A stretch of DNA of 64,000 nt from Lautropia sp. (GCA_030530775.1 JAUMUG010000007.1:122078-186077); one strand, 5' to 3'. Numbered from the stretch's first letter, positions 1-10,285 are shown. Program-made: numbers and translations. The notes: a model not told the origin generated them from the letters alone.

Positions 1-82
1 CAGATCGGGCCGTGCGCCCCGTATTCAATGGCCATCGATCACGGGGATCACTGGACACGCAGCGGCCCGGAGGCCGCCCTCC

Positions 83-1357
83 TCATTTCGACGGCTCGGA
101 CGCCGAAGAATCGGACGGCCCGGCATCCGGCCCACTCCCGCCTTCGGTTTCTTCGGCCTCGTCGGCATAGGGATCGTCCGCATAGGGGTCGTCCTCACCG
201 TAGGGATCCCCCTCGTCCTCGGGCGGATTGCCGTCATAGACGAGGTTCCTGCGCCGCGCCAGCCAACCATCGCGCATCAGTGTATAGCGATCCAGCGCCG
301 CATCATCGAAGGCCTTTTCGGTCTCGAGCAACTGGGCACGGTCCGAAACCTTTTCGGTCACGTACATCGAGTTGCGCGTGGCTGCATTGTCGATGTAGGG
401 GTAATAGCTGCCAACGCCATCCACCGGCCGCGCCAGTGCATCACGTACCGTCGAAGGACCGAACAGCGGCAGCACCAGGTAGGGACCGGATGGCACCCCC
501 CAGTAGCCCAGGGTCTGACCGAAGTCCTCGTTGTGCTTCTCCATGCCGATGGCCGAAGCCACGTCAGCGATGCCGAACATACCCAGGCTGGAATTCAGTA
601 CGAAACGAGTGGCATCGTTCAGCGCCTCTTTCGGCTTCCACTGCAGCAGATTGTTGACACTGTTCCAGACATCACCCAGATTCGAGAAGAAATTGCGCAC
701 CACCAGCTGCACGGCCTGCGGTGTGACGAAATCATAGGCTTTCGCCACCGGCTTCAACACATAGCGGTCGGCCTTGTCGTTGAAGCCGTGCATGAACCGG
801 TTGTAAGCCTGCAGCGGGTCCTTCGGATCGTATGTGGTGAGGTGCTCCGCCTTCAGACCGGCCGTCGGCAGATTGTCCGACAGATCGGTGCCAGGCAGCA
901 CATCCGTCACGGCAGACGCCGCCGAGCCCGCTGCATCGGTGGCGGCACCGGCAGCTGCCGAGCCTGCATCACCGATCGTCGCCGCGGCATCCGTCGCCGT
1001 CCCACCATCGGCAGCCGCCAGCTGAAGCAGCGCCACCTTCATGCCACGCATGCTGGCATCGGTGCTCGCCCCGGCTCCCTGCCCGCCGCCGGTCGGCGTC
1101 TGCACACCCACCACGCGGCCGGTCTCGGCAGAACGGGCCACAGCCTGCGCCGCGGACGCCTGTCTGTTGCCGGTCTGCACCGCCGTGACGGCTGCGTCAC
1201 CAGCCGACGAACGCGAATCCATCTGGTAGCCGGTGGTTGCCGCGCATCCCGCTGCCAGGCCGGCCACCAACAGCCCCCCCACCATACGGGCGCCACGCTT
1301 CATCGGCGCATGCTCACGCGATCGTGATGCCTTCGTCGTCATTCGCTTCGTCATCAT
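83..1357 (-). CDS. mlaA: MlaA/VacJ outer-membrane lipoprotein, enlarged
   Basis: Outer-membrane lipoprotein of the Mla pathway, which removes mislocalised phospholipid from the outer leaflet and passes it to MlaC. A lipoprotein signal ends in LAAG-C with Cys38. The MlaA domain covers about residues 177-350 (YDPKDPLQAYNRFMHGFN to the ARPVDGV region). The start at 1357 overlaps the mlaD stop in an ATGA-type junction and has a GGTGGAG Shine-Dalgarno; Met19 at 1303 would give a shorter, more usual signal peptide. At 424 residues it is much longer than typical MlaA. The excess is an Ala/Gly/Asp-rich stretch at about 39-175 and an acidic Tyr/Asp/Glu-rich tail from about 385. It is the last complete gene of the mlaFEDA run; mlaC probably lies beyond the left window edge (inference). 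Confidence 0.93.
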   Translation of the reverse strand: MMTKRMTTKASRSREHAPMKRGARMVGGLLVAGLAAGCAATTGYQMDSRSSAGDAAVTAVQTGNRQASAAQAVARSAETGRVVGVQTPTGGGQGAGASTDASMRGMKVALLQLAAADGGTATDAAATIGDAGSAAAGAATDAAGSAASAVTDVLPGTDLSDNLPTAGLKAEHLTTYDPKDPLQAYNRFMHGFNDKADRYVLKPVAKAYDFVTPQAVQLVVRNFFSNLGDVWNSVNNLLQWKPKEALNDATRFVLNSSLGMFGIADVASAIGMEKHNEDFGQTLGYWGVPSGPYLVLPLFGPSTVRDALARPVDGVGSYYPYIDNAATRNSMYVTEKVSDRAQLLETEKAFDDAALDRYTLMRDGWLARRRNLVYDGNPPEDEGDPYGEDDPYADDPYADEAEETEGGSGPDAGPSDSSASEPSK

Positions 1358-1848
1358 TCGGATGCTCCACCCGGCTTCGAATCGCCGCCTTTCTCGGCCT
1401 GGCCATAGAGGAACTGACTGATCAGGTTTTCCAGCACGATGGCCGATTGGGTCATCGTGATCTCGCCGCCATCGGTCAGCATCTCGGAATCGGCCCCCGG
1501 CTCGATGCCGAGGAACTGCTCACCGAGCAGGCCCGAGGTCATGATCTTCAAGGAGGAGTCGGTCGGAAACTCATAGCGCGAATCCATGTCCATACGGACC
1601 AGCGCCTTGTAGCTTTTGACGTCCAGCGAAATGTCGGTGACACGACCGACCACCACGCCGGCGCTGCGCACGGCCGCACGGGGTTTCAGACCGCCGATGT
1701 TGTCGAATTCGGCCGAGATCGTGTACCCCCCCGTGATACTGGTCGAACCGGGGCTGGCGGCACGAACCGCCAGGAAAACCAGTGCCAGGATGCCGGCCAG
1801 CACAAAGCAGCCCACCAGCACGTCCATTGAGTTGCGTTTCATTGCCAT
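1354..1848 (-). CDS. mlaD: MlaD, MCE-domain substrate-binding subunit
   Basis: Periplasmic subunit of the inner-membrane MlaFEDB phospholipid transporter. An N-terminal membrane anchor (about residues 9-30) is followed by one MCE domain (about 38-115, with FDNIGGLKPRAAVRSAGVVVG). The C-terminal hydrophobic helix includes ENLISQFLYG, which in the family forms the pore of the hexamer. The length of 164 residues is normal. It lies 27 bp downstream of mlaE, and its stop overlaps the mlaA start, so translational coupling is likely. Confidence 0.96.
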   Translation of the reverse strand: MAMKRNSMDVLVGCFVLAGILALVFLAVRAASPGSTSITGGYTISAEFDNIGGLKPRAAVRSAGVVVGRVTDISLDVKSYKALVRMDMDSRYEFPTDSSLKIMTSGLLGEQFLGIEPGADSEMLTDGGEITMTQSAIVLENLISQFLYGQAEKGGDSKPGGASE

Positions 1849-1875
1849 CGGAATAACTCGTCGTCTCTGTCGTCT

Positions 1876-2658
1876 TCAAAAACCGCCGAACATCAGCGCT
1901 GTCATCAGGAAGTCCGTGGCCAGAATGGCCAGGGACGAAACCACCACGGCCGTCGTCGTGGCATAGGAGACACCTTCCGGCGTGGTCTCGGCCTCGTGGC
2001 CCACCACCAGGGAGATGAACCCCACCAGCACCGCGAACACGACGCTCTTGCTGAAGCCGTTCATCACGTCCATGTCGAAATCGACGCCGCTTTGCATCTG
2101 CGACCAGAACGACCCCGGATCGACACCGATCATCTGCACACCCACGACCCAGGCACCCAGGATGCCCACCGCCGAGAACAGCAGCGCCAGCAGCGGCATG
2201 CCGATGAAGACCGCCATGAAGCGCGGCCCGAAGACACGACGCATCGGATCGACGCCCATCATCTCCATCGCGATCAACTGCTCACCAGTGCGCATCAGGC
2301 CGATGCCGGCCGTCAGCGAGGTACCGGCGCGACCGGCAAACAGCAGCCCCGTGACCACCGGCCCCAGCTCGCGCAACAGCGACAGAGCGACCAGCAGGCC
2401 CAGCGAGGACTCGGAACCATAGCGCTGCAGGGTGTAGTAGCCCTGCAACCCCAGCACGAAACCGACGAAGACGCCGGAAATCAGAATGATCGACAACGAG
2501 CGGTTGCCGACGAAATACAGCTGCTCGATGATCAGACGTGGACGCTTGAGCGACAGCACCGCGCTCCAGCACAGCTGCAACAGAAAACGCAAGGCAAAGC
2601 CCAGATCGCTGGTAACCCGGGTGGCCCAGCGACCCAGACGGGCAATGAGACCGATCAT
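1876..2658 (-). CDS. mlaE: MlaE, phospholipid ABC transporter permease
   Basis: Inner-membrane permease of the MlaFEDB complex. At 260 residues it has the usual size, with several hydrophobic segments and the family's conserved middle region ([24 protein letters not shown], then MKATEQ-like [17 protein letters not shown]). The ATG at 2658 overlaps the mlaF stop by 4 bp, the usual arrangement for these two genes. Confidence 0.97.
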   Translation of the reverse strand: MIGLIARLGRWATRVTSDLGFALRFLLQLCWSAVLSLKRPRLIIEQLYFVGNRSLSIILISGVFVGFVLGLQGYYTLQRYGSESSLGLLVALSLLRELGPVVTGLLFAGRAGTSLTAGIGLMRTGEQLIAMEMMGVDPMRRVFGPRFMAVFIGMPLLALLFSAVGILGAWVVGVQMIGVDPGSFWSQMQSGVDFDMDVMNGFSKSVVFAVLVGFISLVVGHEAETTPEGVSYATTTAVVVSSLAILATDFLMTALMFGGF

Positions 2659-3455
2659 GCTCCCAGATCCTCCGCAATCGGTTTGGCCGGATAGTGGAAA
2701 GCCACCGGGCCATCACGGCGTCCATTCAGGAACTGCACCACCTGTGGATCGGTCGATTCCCGCAGCTGATCGGGCGTTCCCTCTCCGATGATCTTGCCGC
2801 CACTCATCACATAGGCGTAATCGACGATGTCGAAGGTCTCCTGCACGTCGTGTGTCACCAGGATCGAGGTCGACCCCAGCGCATTGTTCAGGGTCTTGAT
2901 CAGATGGGCGATGGTGCCCAGCGAGATCGGATCCAGCCCGGCGAAGGGCTCATCGTACATCAGCAACGGCGGATCCAGCGCGATCGAGCGTGCCAGCGCC
3001 ACCCGCCGGGCCATGCCGCCGGAAATCTCGGAAGGCATCAGGTGCGCGGCACCGCGCAGACCGACCGCCTGCAGCTTCATCAGCACCAGATCGCGGATCA
3101 TCGATTCGGGCAGTTTCGTCTGTTCACGCAGAGGAAATGCCACGTTGTCGAAAACATCCAGGTCGGTGAACAGCGCACCGAACTGGAACAGCATGCCGAG
3201 ATTGCGACGGACCTTGTAGAGATCGTCCTTGCCCAGCGCATGCACATCCTGACCGTTCAGCAGCACCTTGCCCGCCTGAGGTTTGATCAGCGCACCGATC
3301 AGGCGCAGCACCGTGGTCTTGCCCGAACCGGAGCCCCCCATCAGCGCCACCACCGCCCCTCGCGGGAACTTCATCGAAACGTCCTGGAGAATCAGCCGCT
3401 CGGGTGTATAGCCGAAACTCACGGAGTCGATACTCAATAATATGTCGTTGTCCAA
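2655..3455 (-). CDS. mlaF: MlaF, phospholipid ABC transporter ATPase (TTG start)
   Basis: Cytoplasmic ATPase driving Mla phospholipid transport. With a TTG start at 3455 the protein has 266 residues: Walker A at about 40-48 (GGSGSGKTT), signature SGGM at 145-148 and Walker B LLMYDEP at 164-170. No ATG lies between the upstream stop and the conserved [11 protein letters not shown] beta-strand. The TTG is chosen because an AGGA sits five bases before it. A longer in-frame reading up to 3620 exists, but its extra residues (Arg-rich) do not look like MlaF. First gene of the mla operon, divergent from kdsD. Confidence 0.92.
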   Translation of the reverse strand: MDNDILLSIDSVSFGYTPERLILQDVSMKFPRGAVVALMGGSGSGKTTVLRLIGALIKPQAGKVLLNGQDVHALGKDDLYKVRRNLGMLFQFGALFTDLDVFDNVAFPLREQTKLPESMIRDLVLMKLQAVGLRGAAHLMPSEISGGMARRVALARSIALDPPLLMYDEPFAGLDPISLGTIAHLIKTLNNALGSTSILVTHDVQETFDIVDYAYVMSGGKIIGEGTPDQLRESTDPQVVQFLNGRRDGPVAFHYPAKPIAEDLGA

Positions 3456-4080
3456 ATCGATCCTGCCAGACGTGAAACAGGCCGGAACCCTATCACGAAG
3501 AACGCCGCCGTGCCGAAAAAATACGGTTCGGAACGACGATTTGACACAGACGGCCGGCCGCGCTGCCAAACGTACAACACCCGGACGGGTCCGACCCCTG
3601 CCCGTTCCGGACATGCGCACCAGAGGAGCCCCTGCCCGACACGGGCATCGGACGACATACCCACCGGGCGAAACCCGTATGACCGGCCCCCACCAGGCGG
3701 ACCCGGAATCCCCGCCGGCCGAACGGTCTCACCACCAAGCCCCGACGCCCCCGACCCGGAACACGATCACAGGCGGGCAGGCGGAAAATCCGGCCCAAGC
3801 CGTTAGTGTAACCACAAAACTGACCGGAAAGTCACTTAACCCCTTTCGTCAGACGTGCAAGCAAAGGGCACGACTCGCTCTATACTGAACGGACCGGCAC
3901 CGTCGGCACGGCCCCGATCGATCGGGGTGGAGCCCCGGCCGTTTCAGACGCCCGGACCATGCCATGTGAATCGCGAAAGCGAAAAACGCCCCCGGCGTCT
4001 GCGACGCTGCCCGCCTCCTGGCCGCAGACACGGCAAGCCAACCTCCCGCTCATTTTTCCGTCCTATTCCATTCGACGCCG
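3456..4080. promoter_or_regulatory. Divergent mla/kdsD intergenic region
   Basis: A 625-bp stretch without a convincing gene, between the divergent mlaF and kdsD starts, so it should hold both promoters. The best element is a TATACT -10-like hexamer at 3881-3886 directed towards kdsD, without a good -35 at the right spacing. A TTGACA at 3541-3546 has no matching -10. No clear hairpin terminator or repeat was seen. Confidence 0.4.
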
Positions 4081-5091
4081 GTGAATACACACGCACTGCC
4101 CCCTTCCGCCACCGAAATCTCCGATGAACGGCTCATCGAACGCGCCCGCCAGGTACTATCCACCGAAGCCGATGCCATTTTGCATCTGAGCCACACCATC
4201 GATCACCGGTTCGGTGAAGCCTGCCGGCTGATCCTGGCCTGCCAAGGCAGGGTGATCGTCAGCGGCATGGGCAAATCGGGCCACGTCGCCCGCAAGATTG
4301 CCGCCACCCTGGCCTCGACGGGTACCCCTGCCTTCTTCGTGCACCCCGGTGAAGCCAGTCACGGCGATCTGGGCATGGTCACGCCGCAGGACGTGTTCGT
4401 CGCTCTGTCCAACTCGGGCCGCACCGACGAGCTGCTGACCATCGTTCCCCAGGTCAAGCGCCAGGGCGCGGGGCTGATCGCCATGACCGGTGACCCCGAA
4501 TCGCCACTGGCCGGCTATGCCGACATCCACCTCTATGCCGGTGCCCTCAAGGAAGCATGCCCGCTGAACCTCGCACCCACTGCCAGCACGACGGCGGCGC
4601 TGGCGCTGGGCGATGCGCTGGCGGTGGCGCTGCTCGAAGCCCGCGGCTTCGGCAGCGAAGACTTCGCGCGCTCGCACCCGGGGGGTTCGCTGGGCCGCAA
4701 GCTGCTGACCCATGTCGGCGACATCATGCGCTCGGGCGGCGAGTTACCGACCTGCCGGCCGGATGCCCTGTTCACCGATGCGCTGCTCGAAATCAGCCAC
4801 AAGCGGATGGGCATGGTGGCGGTGCTCGATGGGCAGGGCCGGATTGCCGGTATCTTCACCGATGGTGACCTGCGCCGGGTCTTCGGCCGCAAGCAGCTCG
4901 ACCTGATGCATCTGACCATAGGCGAAGTGATGACACCCGACCCGATCCACATCGCTCCGGAAGCGCTCGCCGTCGAGGCCGTGCGCATCATGGAATCGCG
5001 CCGCATCTCGCAGATTCTGGTGGCCGATGCCGGCCGCCATCTGGTCGGCGCACTGCATTTTCACGACTTGCTCACCGCGAAGGTGGTCTGA
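4081..5091 (+). CDS. kdsD: KdsD, D-arabinose-5-phosphate isomerase
   Basis: Converts ribulose-5-phosphate to arabinose-5-phosphate, the first step of Kdo synthesis for LPS. It has 336 residues: an N-terminal SIS sugar-isomerase domain (about 40-175, with VSGMGKSGHVARKIAATLAS and LSNSGRTDEL), then two CBS domains (about 210-335). The start is GTG at 4081; there is no strong Shine-Dalgarno, but the position matches the usual N-terminus of the family. Its TGA shares one base with the kdsC ATG. First gene of a kdsD-kdsC-lptC-lptA-lptB operon. Confidence 0.97.
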   Translation: MNTHALPPSATEISDERLIERARQVLSTEADAILHLSHTIDHRFGEACRLILACQGRVIVSGMGKSGHVARKIAATLASTGTPAFFVHPGEASHGDLGMVTPQDVFVALSNSGRTDELLTIVPQVKRQGAGLIAMTGDPESPLAGYADIHLYAGALKEACPLNLAPTASTTAALALGDALAVALLEARGFGSEDFARSHPGGSLGRKLLTHVGDIMRSGGELPTCRPDALFTDALLEISHKRMGMVAVLDGQGRIAGIFTDGDLRRVFGRKQLDLMHLTIGEVMTPDPIHIAPEALAVEAVRIMESRRISQILVADAGRHLVGALHFHDLLTAKVV

Positions 5092-5636
5092 TGGACATAC
5101 GCAATGCCGCTCGCCAAATCCGCCTGTTGGCGATGGATGTCGATGGTACCCTGACCGATGGACGCATCTGGATCGGCAGTCAGGGCGAGATCGCCAAATC
5201 CTTCTCGGTCCGGGATGGTTTCGGGATCAAGCTGCTGCAGAAGGCCGGCATCCAGCTCGCCGTCATCACCGGCCGGCGCTCGACCATCGTCGAACAGCGC
5301 GCCACCGAACTGGGTATCGACCATGTCTTTCAAGGGGTGGTCGACAAGCGCGCCACACTGAAGACTCTATGCGAGCAGCTCGGCATCGGTCTGGAAGAGA
5401 CCGCCTTCATGGGTGACGACTGGCCTGACCTGTCGGCCATGCAGGCCTGCGCCCTGCCGGTGGCCCCGGTCGACGCCGTACCCGAGGTGCTGGCCGCCGC
5501 CCGCTGGATCGCCACCGCCCGTGCCGGCGAAGGCGCACTGCGCGAGTTTGCCAACTTCCTGCTCAACAGCCGGAGCGACTATCAGGCTCTGCTGGCGCAG
5601 TATCGCGGCACCCCCGACCAGAACGCTCCCCGTTGA
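5091..5636 (+). CDS. kdsC: KdsC, Kdo-8-phosphate phosphatase
   Basis: Removes phosphate from Kdo-8-phosphate to give Kdo. A HAD-superfamily C0 member of 181 residues: nucleophile motif MDVDGTLTDG with Asp16 and Asp18, a conserved Lys at 86 (VVDKRATL), and the metal-binding MGDDWPDL with Asp109/Asp110. The small tetramerising size is typical. Its ATG overlaps the kdsD stop (TGATG). Confidence 0.97.
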   Translation: MDIRNAARQIRLLAMDVDGTLTDGRIWIGSQGEIAKSFSVRDGFGIKLLQKAGIQLAVITGRRSTIVEQRATELGIDHVFQGVVDKRATLKTLCEQLGIGLEETAFMGDDWPDLSAMQACALPVAPVDAVPEVLAAARWIATARAGEGALREFANFLLNSRSDYQALLAQYRGTPDQNAPR

Positions 5637-5648
5637 TCCGCATCCATC

Positions 5649-6272
5649 ATGAGTGCCCGTCTGTTCGACCGGCTGGCCGCCGGCGCCTCCATGCTGATTC
5701 TGGTTGGGCTGGGCATGGCCAGCTATTACTTTGCCAAGAAGGCAGAAACGCAGGGGCAGCAGGCGCCCCCGGTCGCCAACCGCCCCGATCCCGATTATTT
5801 CGTCGAGCGGATGGCACTGATGCGCGCCGATGCCAATGGCGATCCGTCGGTACGGGTCGAAGCCGAACGGATGCTGCATTACCCGCTGAGCGGTCGGATC
5901 GCCTTCACCAATCCGCTGATCATCACCCTGGACGAGCGACGACCGCTGATGACGGCCCGAGCCGATCGGGGCGAAGCAGCCGACACCGGCGACTTCGCCG
6001 ATTTGATGGACAATGTCCAAGTTCTGCGTGCCGCCACCGAACGCGAACCCTCGATGCAGGTCGACACCCAGGCGGCCCGCGTCGATCTCGACCGGAAGAC
6101 CATCAGCTCCGATCAGCCGGTGGAAATCACGGCAGGAGACAACCGATTGCAGGGGGTCGGTATGGAAATCAGCGAGCAGGCACGGCAGCTCGAACTCAAG
6201 CAGCGTGTCCGTGGTCATTTCCCGGCGGCGAGACCGTCGCGGGATGCATCGCAGAGCCGACAAAAACCGTGA
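5649..6272 (+). CDS. lptC: LptC, LPS transport inner-membrane anchor
   Basis: Bitopic inner-membrane protein that receives LPS from LptBFG and hands it to LptA. There are 207 residues: a transmembrane segment at about 8-25 (RLAAGASMLILVGLGMASYYFA), then a periplasmic beta-jellyroll with the family pattern RVEAERMLHYP...FTNPLI and TDxAxV-like AARVDLDRKTISSDQPVEI. It lies 12 bp after kdsC and just before lptA, the expected order. Confidence 0.93.
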   Translation: MSARLFDRLAAGASMLILVGLGMASYYFAKKAETQGQQAPPVANRPDPDYFVERMALMRADANGDPSVRVEAERMLHYPLSGRIAFTNPLIITLDERRPLMTARADRGEAADTGDFADLMDNVQVLRAATEREPSMQVDTQAARVDLDRKTISSDQPVEITAGDNRLQGVGMEISEQARQLELKQRVRGHFPAARPSRDASQSRQKP

Positions 6273-6358
6273 TTCGCCCGACATTCCGGATAAACTCACG
6301 CTGTCGACCAGCAGGCGCCTGGCCAACATTTCGTATCAACCCGTATGTCGAGACCCGC

Positions 6359-7003
6359 ATGAGGCCAGCATTCCCCACGGTTTGCCACCCGCTCCATCTG
6401 CCGCTGGCGATGCTGATGTCAGCCATGTTGTGCTGCGCGCCGGCCAGCGCCGAGCGCGCCGACCGCGACAAGCCGATCAACATCGAGTCCAATCGTCTCG
6501 AATACAACGACGCAGCCAAAGTCTCGACCTTCATCGGCAATGTGGTGCTCACCAAGGGCAGCATCCGCATCCAGGGCGACCGCATGGTGCTGCGCCAGGT
6601 GGGTGACAATGCCCAGACCGTGCGTATCACGGGCTCCCAGGCCAGCTTCAGACAAAAGCGCGACGGCATGGAGCAATACATCCATGGCCTGGCCAACGAG
6701 ATCTTCTACGACACCCGCACCGAGCAGGTCAGCCTGAGCGGGCGCGCCCGCCTGCACCGGCAAAACTGCAATCAGCCAGTGGATGAAATCACCGGCGGCA
6801 CCATCGTCTACAACGCCACCTCCGAAACCTTCACGGTCGATGGCAAGCAGCGTGGCGAGCAAAGCGGCCGAGTGCGCATCATCATCCAACCGCAGAGCAA
6901 CGAAAGCGGCGGCAGTGGTGGCACCGGCAAGCAGCAACCCTGCCCGCCCGGCTCGCCCTTGCCGCTGACGGCCGACCCACGCTTTGCCGTCCCCAAAAAA
7001 TAG
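6359..7003 (+). CDS. lptA: LptA, periplasmic LPS-bridge protein
   Basis: Soluble periplasmic subunit that polymerises into the LPS bridge between LptC and LptD. It has 214 residues from the ATG at 6359. A signal peptide ends at about residue 30 (CCAPASA|ER). The OstA/LptA jellyroll starts at [21 protein letters not shown] and contains [19 protein letters not shown]. The C-terminus is a low-complexity Gly/Ser/Pro tail. The reading frame is open upstream inside lptC, but only this ATG gives a signal peptide. Confidence 0.94.
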   Translation: MRPAFPTVCHPLHLPLAMLMSAMLCCAPASAERADRDKPINIESNRLEYNDAAKVSTFIGNVVLTKGSIRIQGDRMVLRQVGDNAQTVRITGSQASFRQKRDGMEQYIHGLANEIFYDTRTEQVSLSGRARLHRQNCNQPVDEITGGTIVYNATSETFTVDGKQRGEQSGRVRIIIQPQSNESGGSGGTGKQQPCPPGSPLPLTADPRFAVPKK

Positions 7004-7076
7004 GTACCGCCCCGAACACTGTTCCCGTCCCCGAGCCCGGGCAGTCGAGACCCGGACCCATTCCGCCCACCGGATC

Positions 7077-7862
7077 ATGTCGATGCCCCGAAAAGACGCC
7101 ACGCCCCATCCTCCGACCGAAGTCAGCCACCTGAAAGCCGTCCAGCTGATGAAAGCCTATGGTGCCCGGGTGGTCGTCAAGGACGTTTCGCTCGAAGTGG
7201 CCAGTGGCGAGGTGGTGGGTCTGCTGGGACGCAACGGTGCCGGCAAGACCACCTGCTTCTACATGATCGCCGGACTGGTGGCGACCGACGGTGGCGAGAT
7301 CGTGTTGGATGGCCAATCGATCAGCCGGCTACCGATTCACAACCGCGCCCGGCTCGGCCTGTCCTATCTGCCGCAGGAAGCCTCGGTCTTTCGCAAATTG
7401 AGTGTCGAAGAGAACGTACTGGCCGTGCTGGAGCTGCAGGTCGACGAACGCGGCCGCGCGCTGAAGCGCGATGAACAGAAGCACCGGCTCGAATCGCTGC
7501 TCAAGGAGCTTCAGATCGAGCACATCCGCTCCAACACCTCGATTTCGCTGTCCGGCGGTGAACGCCGCCGGGTCGAGATAGCCCGAGCACTGGCCAGCTC
7601 GCCACGCTTCATCCTGCTCGACGAGCCCTTCGCCGGCGTCGACCCGATCGCCGTCATCGAAATCCAGCGCATCGTCAATTTGCTGAAAAACCGCGAAATC
7701 GGTGTTCTGATCACCGACCACAACGTCCGAGAGACCCTCGGCATCTGCGACAGGGCCTATATCATCAACGAAGGGATCGTGCTCGCCTCTGGACGGCCCG
7801 ACGAGATCATCCAAGACGAACGGGTCCGCAAAGCCTATCTGGGTGAAGACTTCCGCATGTAG
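7077..7862 (+). CDS. lptB: LptB, LPS export ABC ATPase
   Basis: Cytoplasmic ATPase of the LptB2FG LPS extractor. The product has 261 residues from ATG 7077. Walker A is [12 protein letters not shown], the Q-loop region has [18 protein letters not shown], the signature is [15 protein letters not shown], Walker B is [13 protein letters not shown] and the switch is TDHNVRETL. All are diagnostic of LptB. ATG 7083 is an alternative start two codons later; a longer in-frame reading from 6984 would overlap lptA. lptB-rpoN is the usual proteobacterial order. Confidence 0.96.
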   Translation: MSMPRKDATPHPPTEVSHLKAVQLMKAYGARVVVKDVSLEVASGEVVGLLGRNGAGKTTCFYMIAGLVATDGGEIVLDGQSISRLPIHNRARLGLSYLPQEASVFRKLSVEENVLAVLELQVDERGRALKRDEQKHRLESLLKELQIEHIRSNTSISLSGGERRRVEIARALASSPRFILLDEPFAGVDPIAVIEIQRIVNLLKNREIGVLITDHNVRETLGICDRAYIINEGIVLASGRPDEIIQDERVRKAYLGEDFRM

Positions 7863-8074
7863 GTCTGAAGCGTGGACATCGGAAGGCCCGGCCGTAGAAA
7901 TCGCGAAGGCAAGAAACAGCGCACGACTTTGCTACCGCCCGCTCGCCCAGGATCGACCTTTCGCCCGGGAAATACCCCAAACCGATCCCATGATCCAGAC
8001 AATTACCCGTCTGTTCAACCTGGGTGCCATGCAGCCGTGTGGCCAAACGCTCATCTGCATGGGGGTGCAGCACG

Positions 8075-9829
8075 TTGAAGCCAACGCTGCAAATACGTCA
8101 AAGCCAGCAACTGACGCTCACGCCACAGATGCAGCAGCGCATCCGACTGCTGCAGATGTCGACGGCCGAACTGAATCAAGAAATCGATCAGGCGTTGGCA
8201 CAGAATCCACTACTGGAACGGATGGACGACCCCTGGCAGAACACCGTCAGCCTGCTGCCCGACAGCAGTCTGCGCCACCACCAGCCCGAATCCGATACCG
8301 GCTGGCCACCCGTCGTCAACCCCAGGCCCGAAACGGGTGCCGGCGGACACGACGGCCGTGACGGCTTCGACACCGGCCCCGCCGATCCCACCGGAGCCGA
8401 AGTCTGTCCCGCCCACGAACTGGACGGCACCGACGAAGAGCGGTGGGGTTTCGACGGTTCGGGCGTTGCCCGCCGACACGACTTCGACGATCCCGACCAT
8501 GGCAGCGACGACACGCTGATCCGGGGCCAGTCGCTGCACGATCATCTGCTGGAGCAGCTGGCCGGCACGCCCTGCGAGACGCGCCAGCGCAATCTGGTGC
8601 ACATGCTGATCGACGAGCTCGAAGACGACGGCTACCTGCGCACCCCGCTGGACGAGCTGCTGGCGGCCTGCCCCCCCGAATTGGGCATCCAGAAACAGGA
8701 GCTGGAGCGTGCACTGCGGACGCTGCAGAGCTTCGACCCCAGCGGCATCGGTGCCGGTTCGCTCAATGAGTGTCTGGCGCTGCAGCTCAGTGCCCGCGAA
8801 GCCGAAGCCTCCGGCCCCCTGCCGCCCCAGGTACTGGCGCTGGCCCGGCGCATTCTCGGCCAGGACTGTCTGCCGATGCTGGCCGCACGGGAGTTCGACA
8901 GGCTCGGCAAGCTGCTGCACTGCCCTCCGACGCTGCTGCAGGAGGCAGTCGCGCTGATCCAGTCGCTGGACCCCCGGCCGTGCAGCCGCTTCGGCACCGA
9001 GCCGCCACACTATGTGACCCCCGACATCCTCGTTCGCAAAACCCGCCAGGGCTGGCGGGCCGTGCTCAACCAAGAGGTCGTGCCACGGCTGCGAGTCAAC
9101 GACGTCTACGAGCGTCTGCTCAAGCACGGTACACCATCGATGCTCCAAGGCTCCGCTACCCCGCCACCGAGCTCTGATCCCGATGGCGCCCATCCGGACC
9201 AGCACACCGGTGCAGGCCAGGAAGACAGTGATGGCGCCGGACCGAACGGTGCCATCGACCCGGCGGCAGCGTCGCTGCTCGATGACATCTCCGGCTCCCG
9301 GCGCGAGCAGCCGTCCGTCCAGCCTGCGGCTCCACCCGTCGAAGACAGTTTGACTCACCAATTGCACGAAGCGCACCGGATGGTCAGGAACGTGCAACAG
9401 CGCTTCGACACCATCCTACGGGTGGCACAGGCCATCGTGGACCGTCAGAAGGCGTTCTTCAGCCACGGGGCCGTTGCAATGAGACCATTGGTGTTGCGTG
9501 AAATCGCCGAAGCCGTCGAATTGCACGAATCCACCGTTTCACGTGTTACAACACAAAAGTACATGGCCACGCCATTCGGCACCGTCGTCGAGCTGAAGTA
9601 CTTCTTCGGCAGTCACGTCGCCACCGATACCGGAGGCGCAGTGTCCAGCACCGCGATCCGAGCCCACATCAAGCAACTCATCGAGGAGGAAGACACCACC
9701 CATCCATTGTCCGACAGTCATCTCAGCGAGCTGCTTGGCCAACGTGGTTTCGTCGTTGCCCGTCGCACTGTCGCAAAATATCGTGAATCTCTGGGGATTC
9801 CGGCTGCGGCGCAGCGCAAAACGCGGTAA
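8075..9829 (+). CDS. rpoN: RpoN, sigma-54, with two inserted segments
   Basis: RNA polymerase sigma-54 factor for nitrogen and related promoters. The TTG at 8075, preceded by GGGGGT, gives the canonical N-terminus MKPTLQIRQSQQLTLTPQ; an ATG at 8024 would add 17 atypical residues. Region I is about 1-50. An Asp/Gly-rich linker covers about 52-150. The core-binding domain follows. The DNA-binding part ends with an intact RpoN box ARRTVAKYRE at about 562-571. Unusually, about 75 Pro/Ser/Asp-rich residues (about 353-427) interrupt the protein between RVNDVYERLLKHG and LHEAHRMVRNVQQR, where orthologues run on almost directly. It is followed by hpf and ptsN. Confidence 0.95.
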   Translation: MKPTLQIRQSQQLTLTPQMQQRIRLLQMSTAELNQEIDQALAQNPLLERMDDPWQNTVSLLPDSSLRHHQPESDTGWPPVVNPRPETGAGGHDGRDGFDTGPADPTGAEVCPAHELDGTDEERWGFDGSGVARRHDFDDPDHGSDDTLIRGQSLHDHLLEQLAGTPCETRQRNLVHMLIDELEDDGYLRTPLDELLAACPPELGIQKQELERALRTLQSFDPSGIGAGSLNECLALQLSAREAEASGPLPPQVLALARRILGQDCLPMLAAREFDRLGKLLHCPPTLLQEAVALIQSLDPRPCSRFGTEPPHYVTPDILVRKTRQGWRAVLNQEVVPRLRVNDVYERLLKHGTPSMLQGSATPPPSSDPDGAHPDQHTGAGQEDSDGAGPNGAIDPAAASLLDDISGSRREQPSVQPAAPPVEDSLTHQLHEAHRMVRNVQQRFDTILRVAQAIVDRQKAFFSHGAVAMRPLVLREIAEAVELHESTVSRVTTQKYMATPFGTVVELKYFFGSHVATDTGGAVSSTAIRAHIKQLIEEEDTTHPLSDSHLSELLGQRGFVVARRTVAKYRESLGIPAAAQRKTR

Positions 9830-9964
9830 TGTTGAAGCGACCGTCGACGCACGGCAATGCGGGCCTGTCGCATCCGCGGCCCGGCCGACCCGCTGCATCG
9901 AAGGTCGCTACGACGCCGACGTTCCGGTCCGGCAGTGCATGGATTCAATACAGGAGTACCAGGC

Positions 9965-10285
9965 ATGAACCTTTCCATCAGCGGCCACCATCTGGAAGTG
10001 ACACCTGCTCTGCGGGAATATGTCACCAGCAAACTCGCTCGTGTTCGCAACCATTTCGATCAGGTGATCGACGTCAACGTCATCATGTCGGTCGAAAAGC
10101 TGGTACAGCGCGCCGAAGTCACCCTTCATGTCGCTGGCAAGGACATTTTTGCAGAAGCGACCCATGCAGACCTGTATGCGGCGGTCGATGCCCTGGTCGA
10201 CAAGCTCGATCGCCAAGTCATCAAGTACAAGCAAAAAAAACAAAATGCCCATAGTCCGCTGAAGCGCCAGACAGTACCTGCCTGA
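9965..10285 (+). CDS. hpf: Ribosome hibernation factor HPF/RaiA family
   Basis: Binds the 30S decoding region and promotes hibernating ribosome dimers in stationary phase. It has 106 residues from ATG 9965, with a strong GGAG nine bases upstream. The family pattern [20 protein letters not shown] and the later [23 protein letters not shown] are clear. It is the short HPF form without the long C-terminal dimerisation domain. Its place between rpoN and ptsN is conserved in proteobacteria. Confidence 0.95.
   Translation: MNLSISGHHLEVTPALREYVTSKLARVRNHFDQVIDVNVIMSVEKLVQRAEVTLHVAGKDIFAEATHADLYAAVDALVDKLDRQVIKYKQKKQNAHSPLKRQTVPA

Noticed and set aside
8210..9397. 395-codon minus-strand frame opposite rpoN
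   Set aside because: Antisense to sigma-54; no domain recognised.
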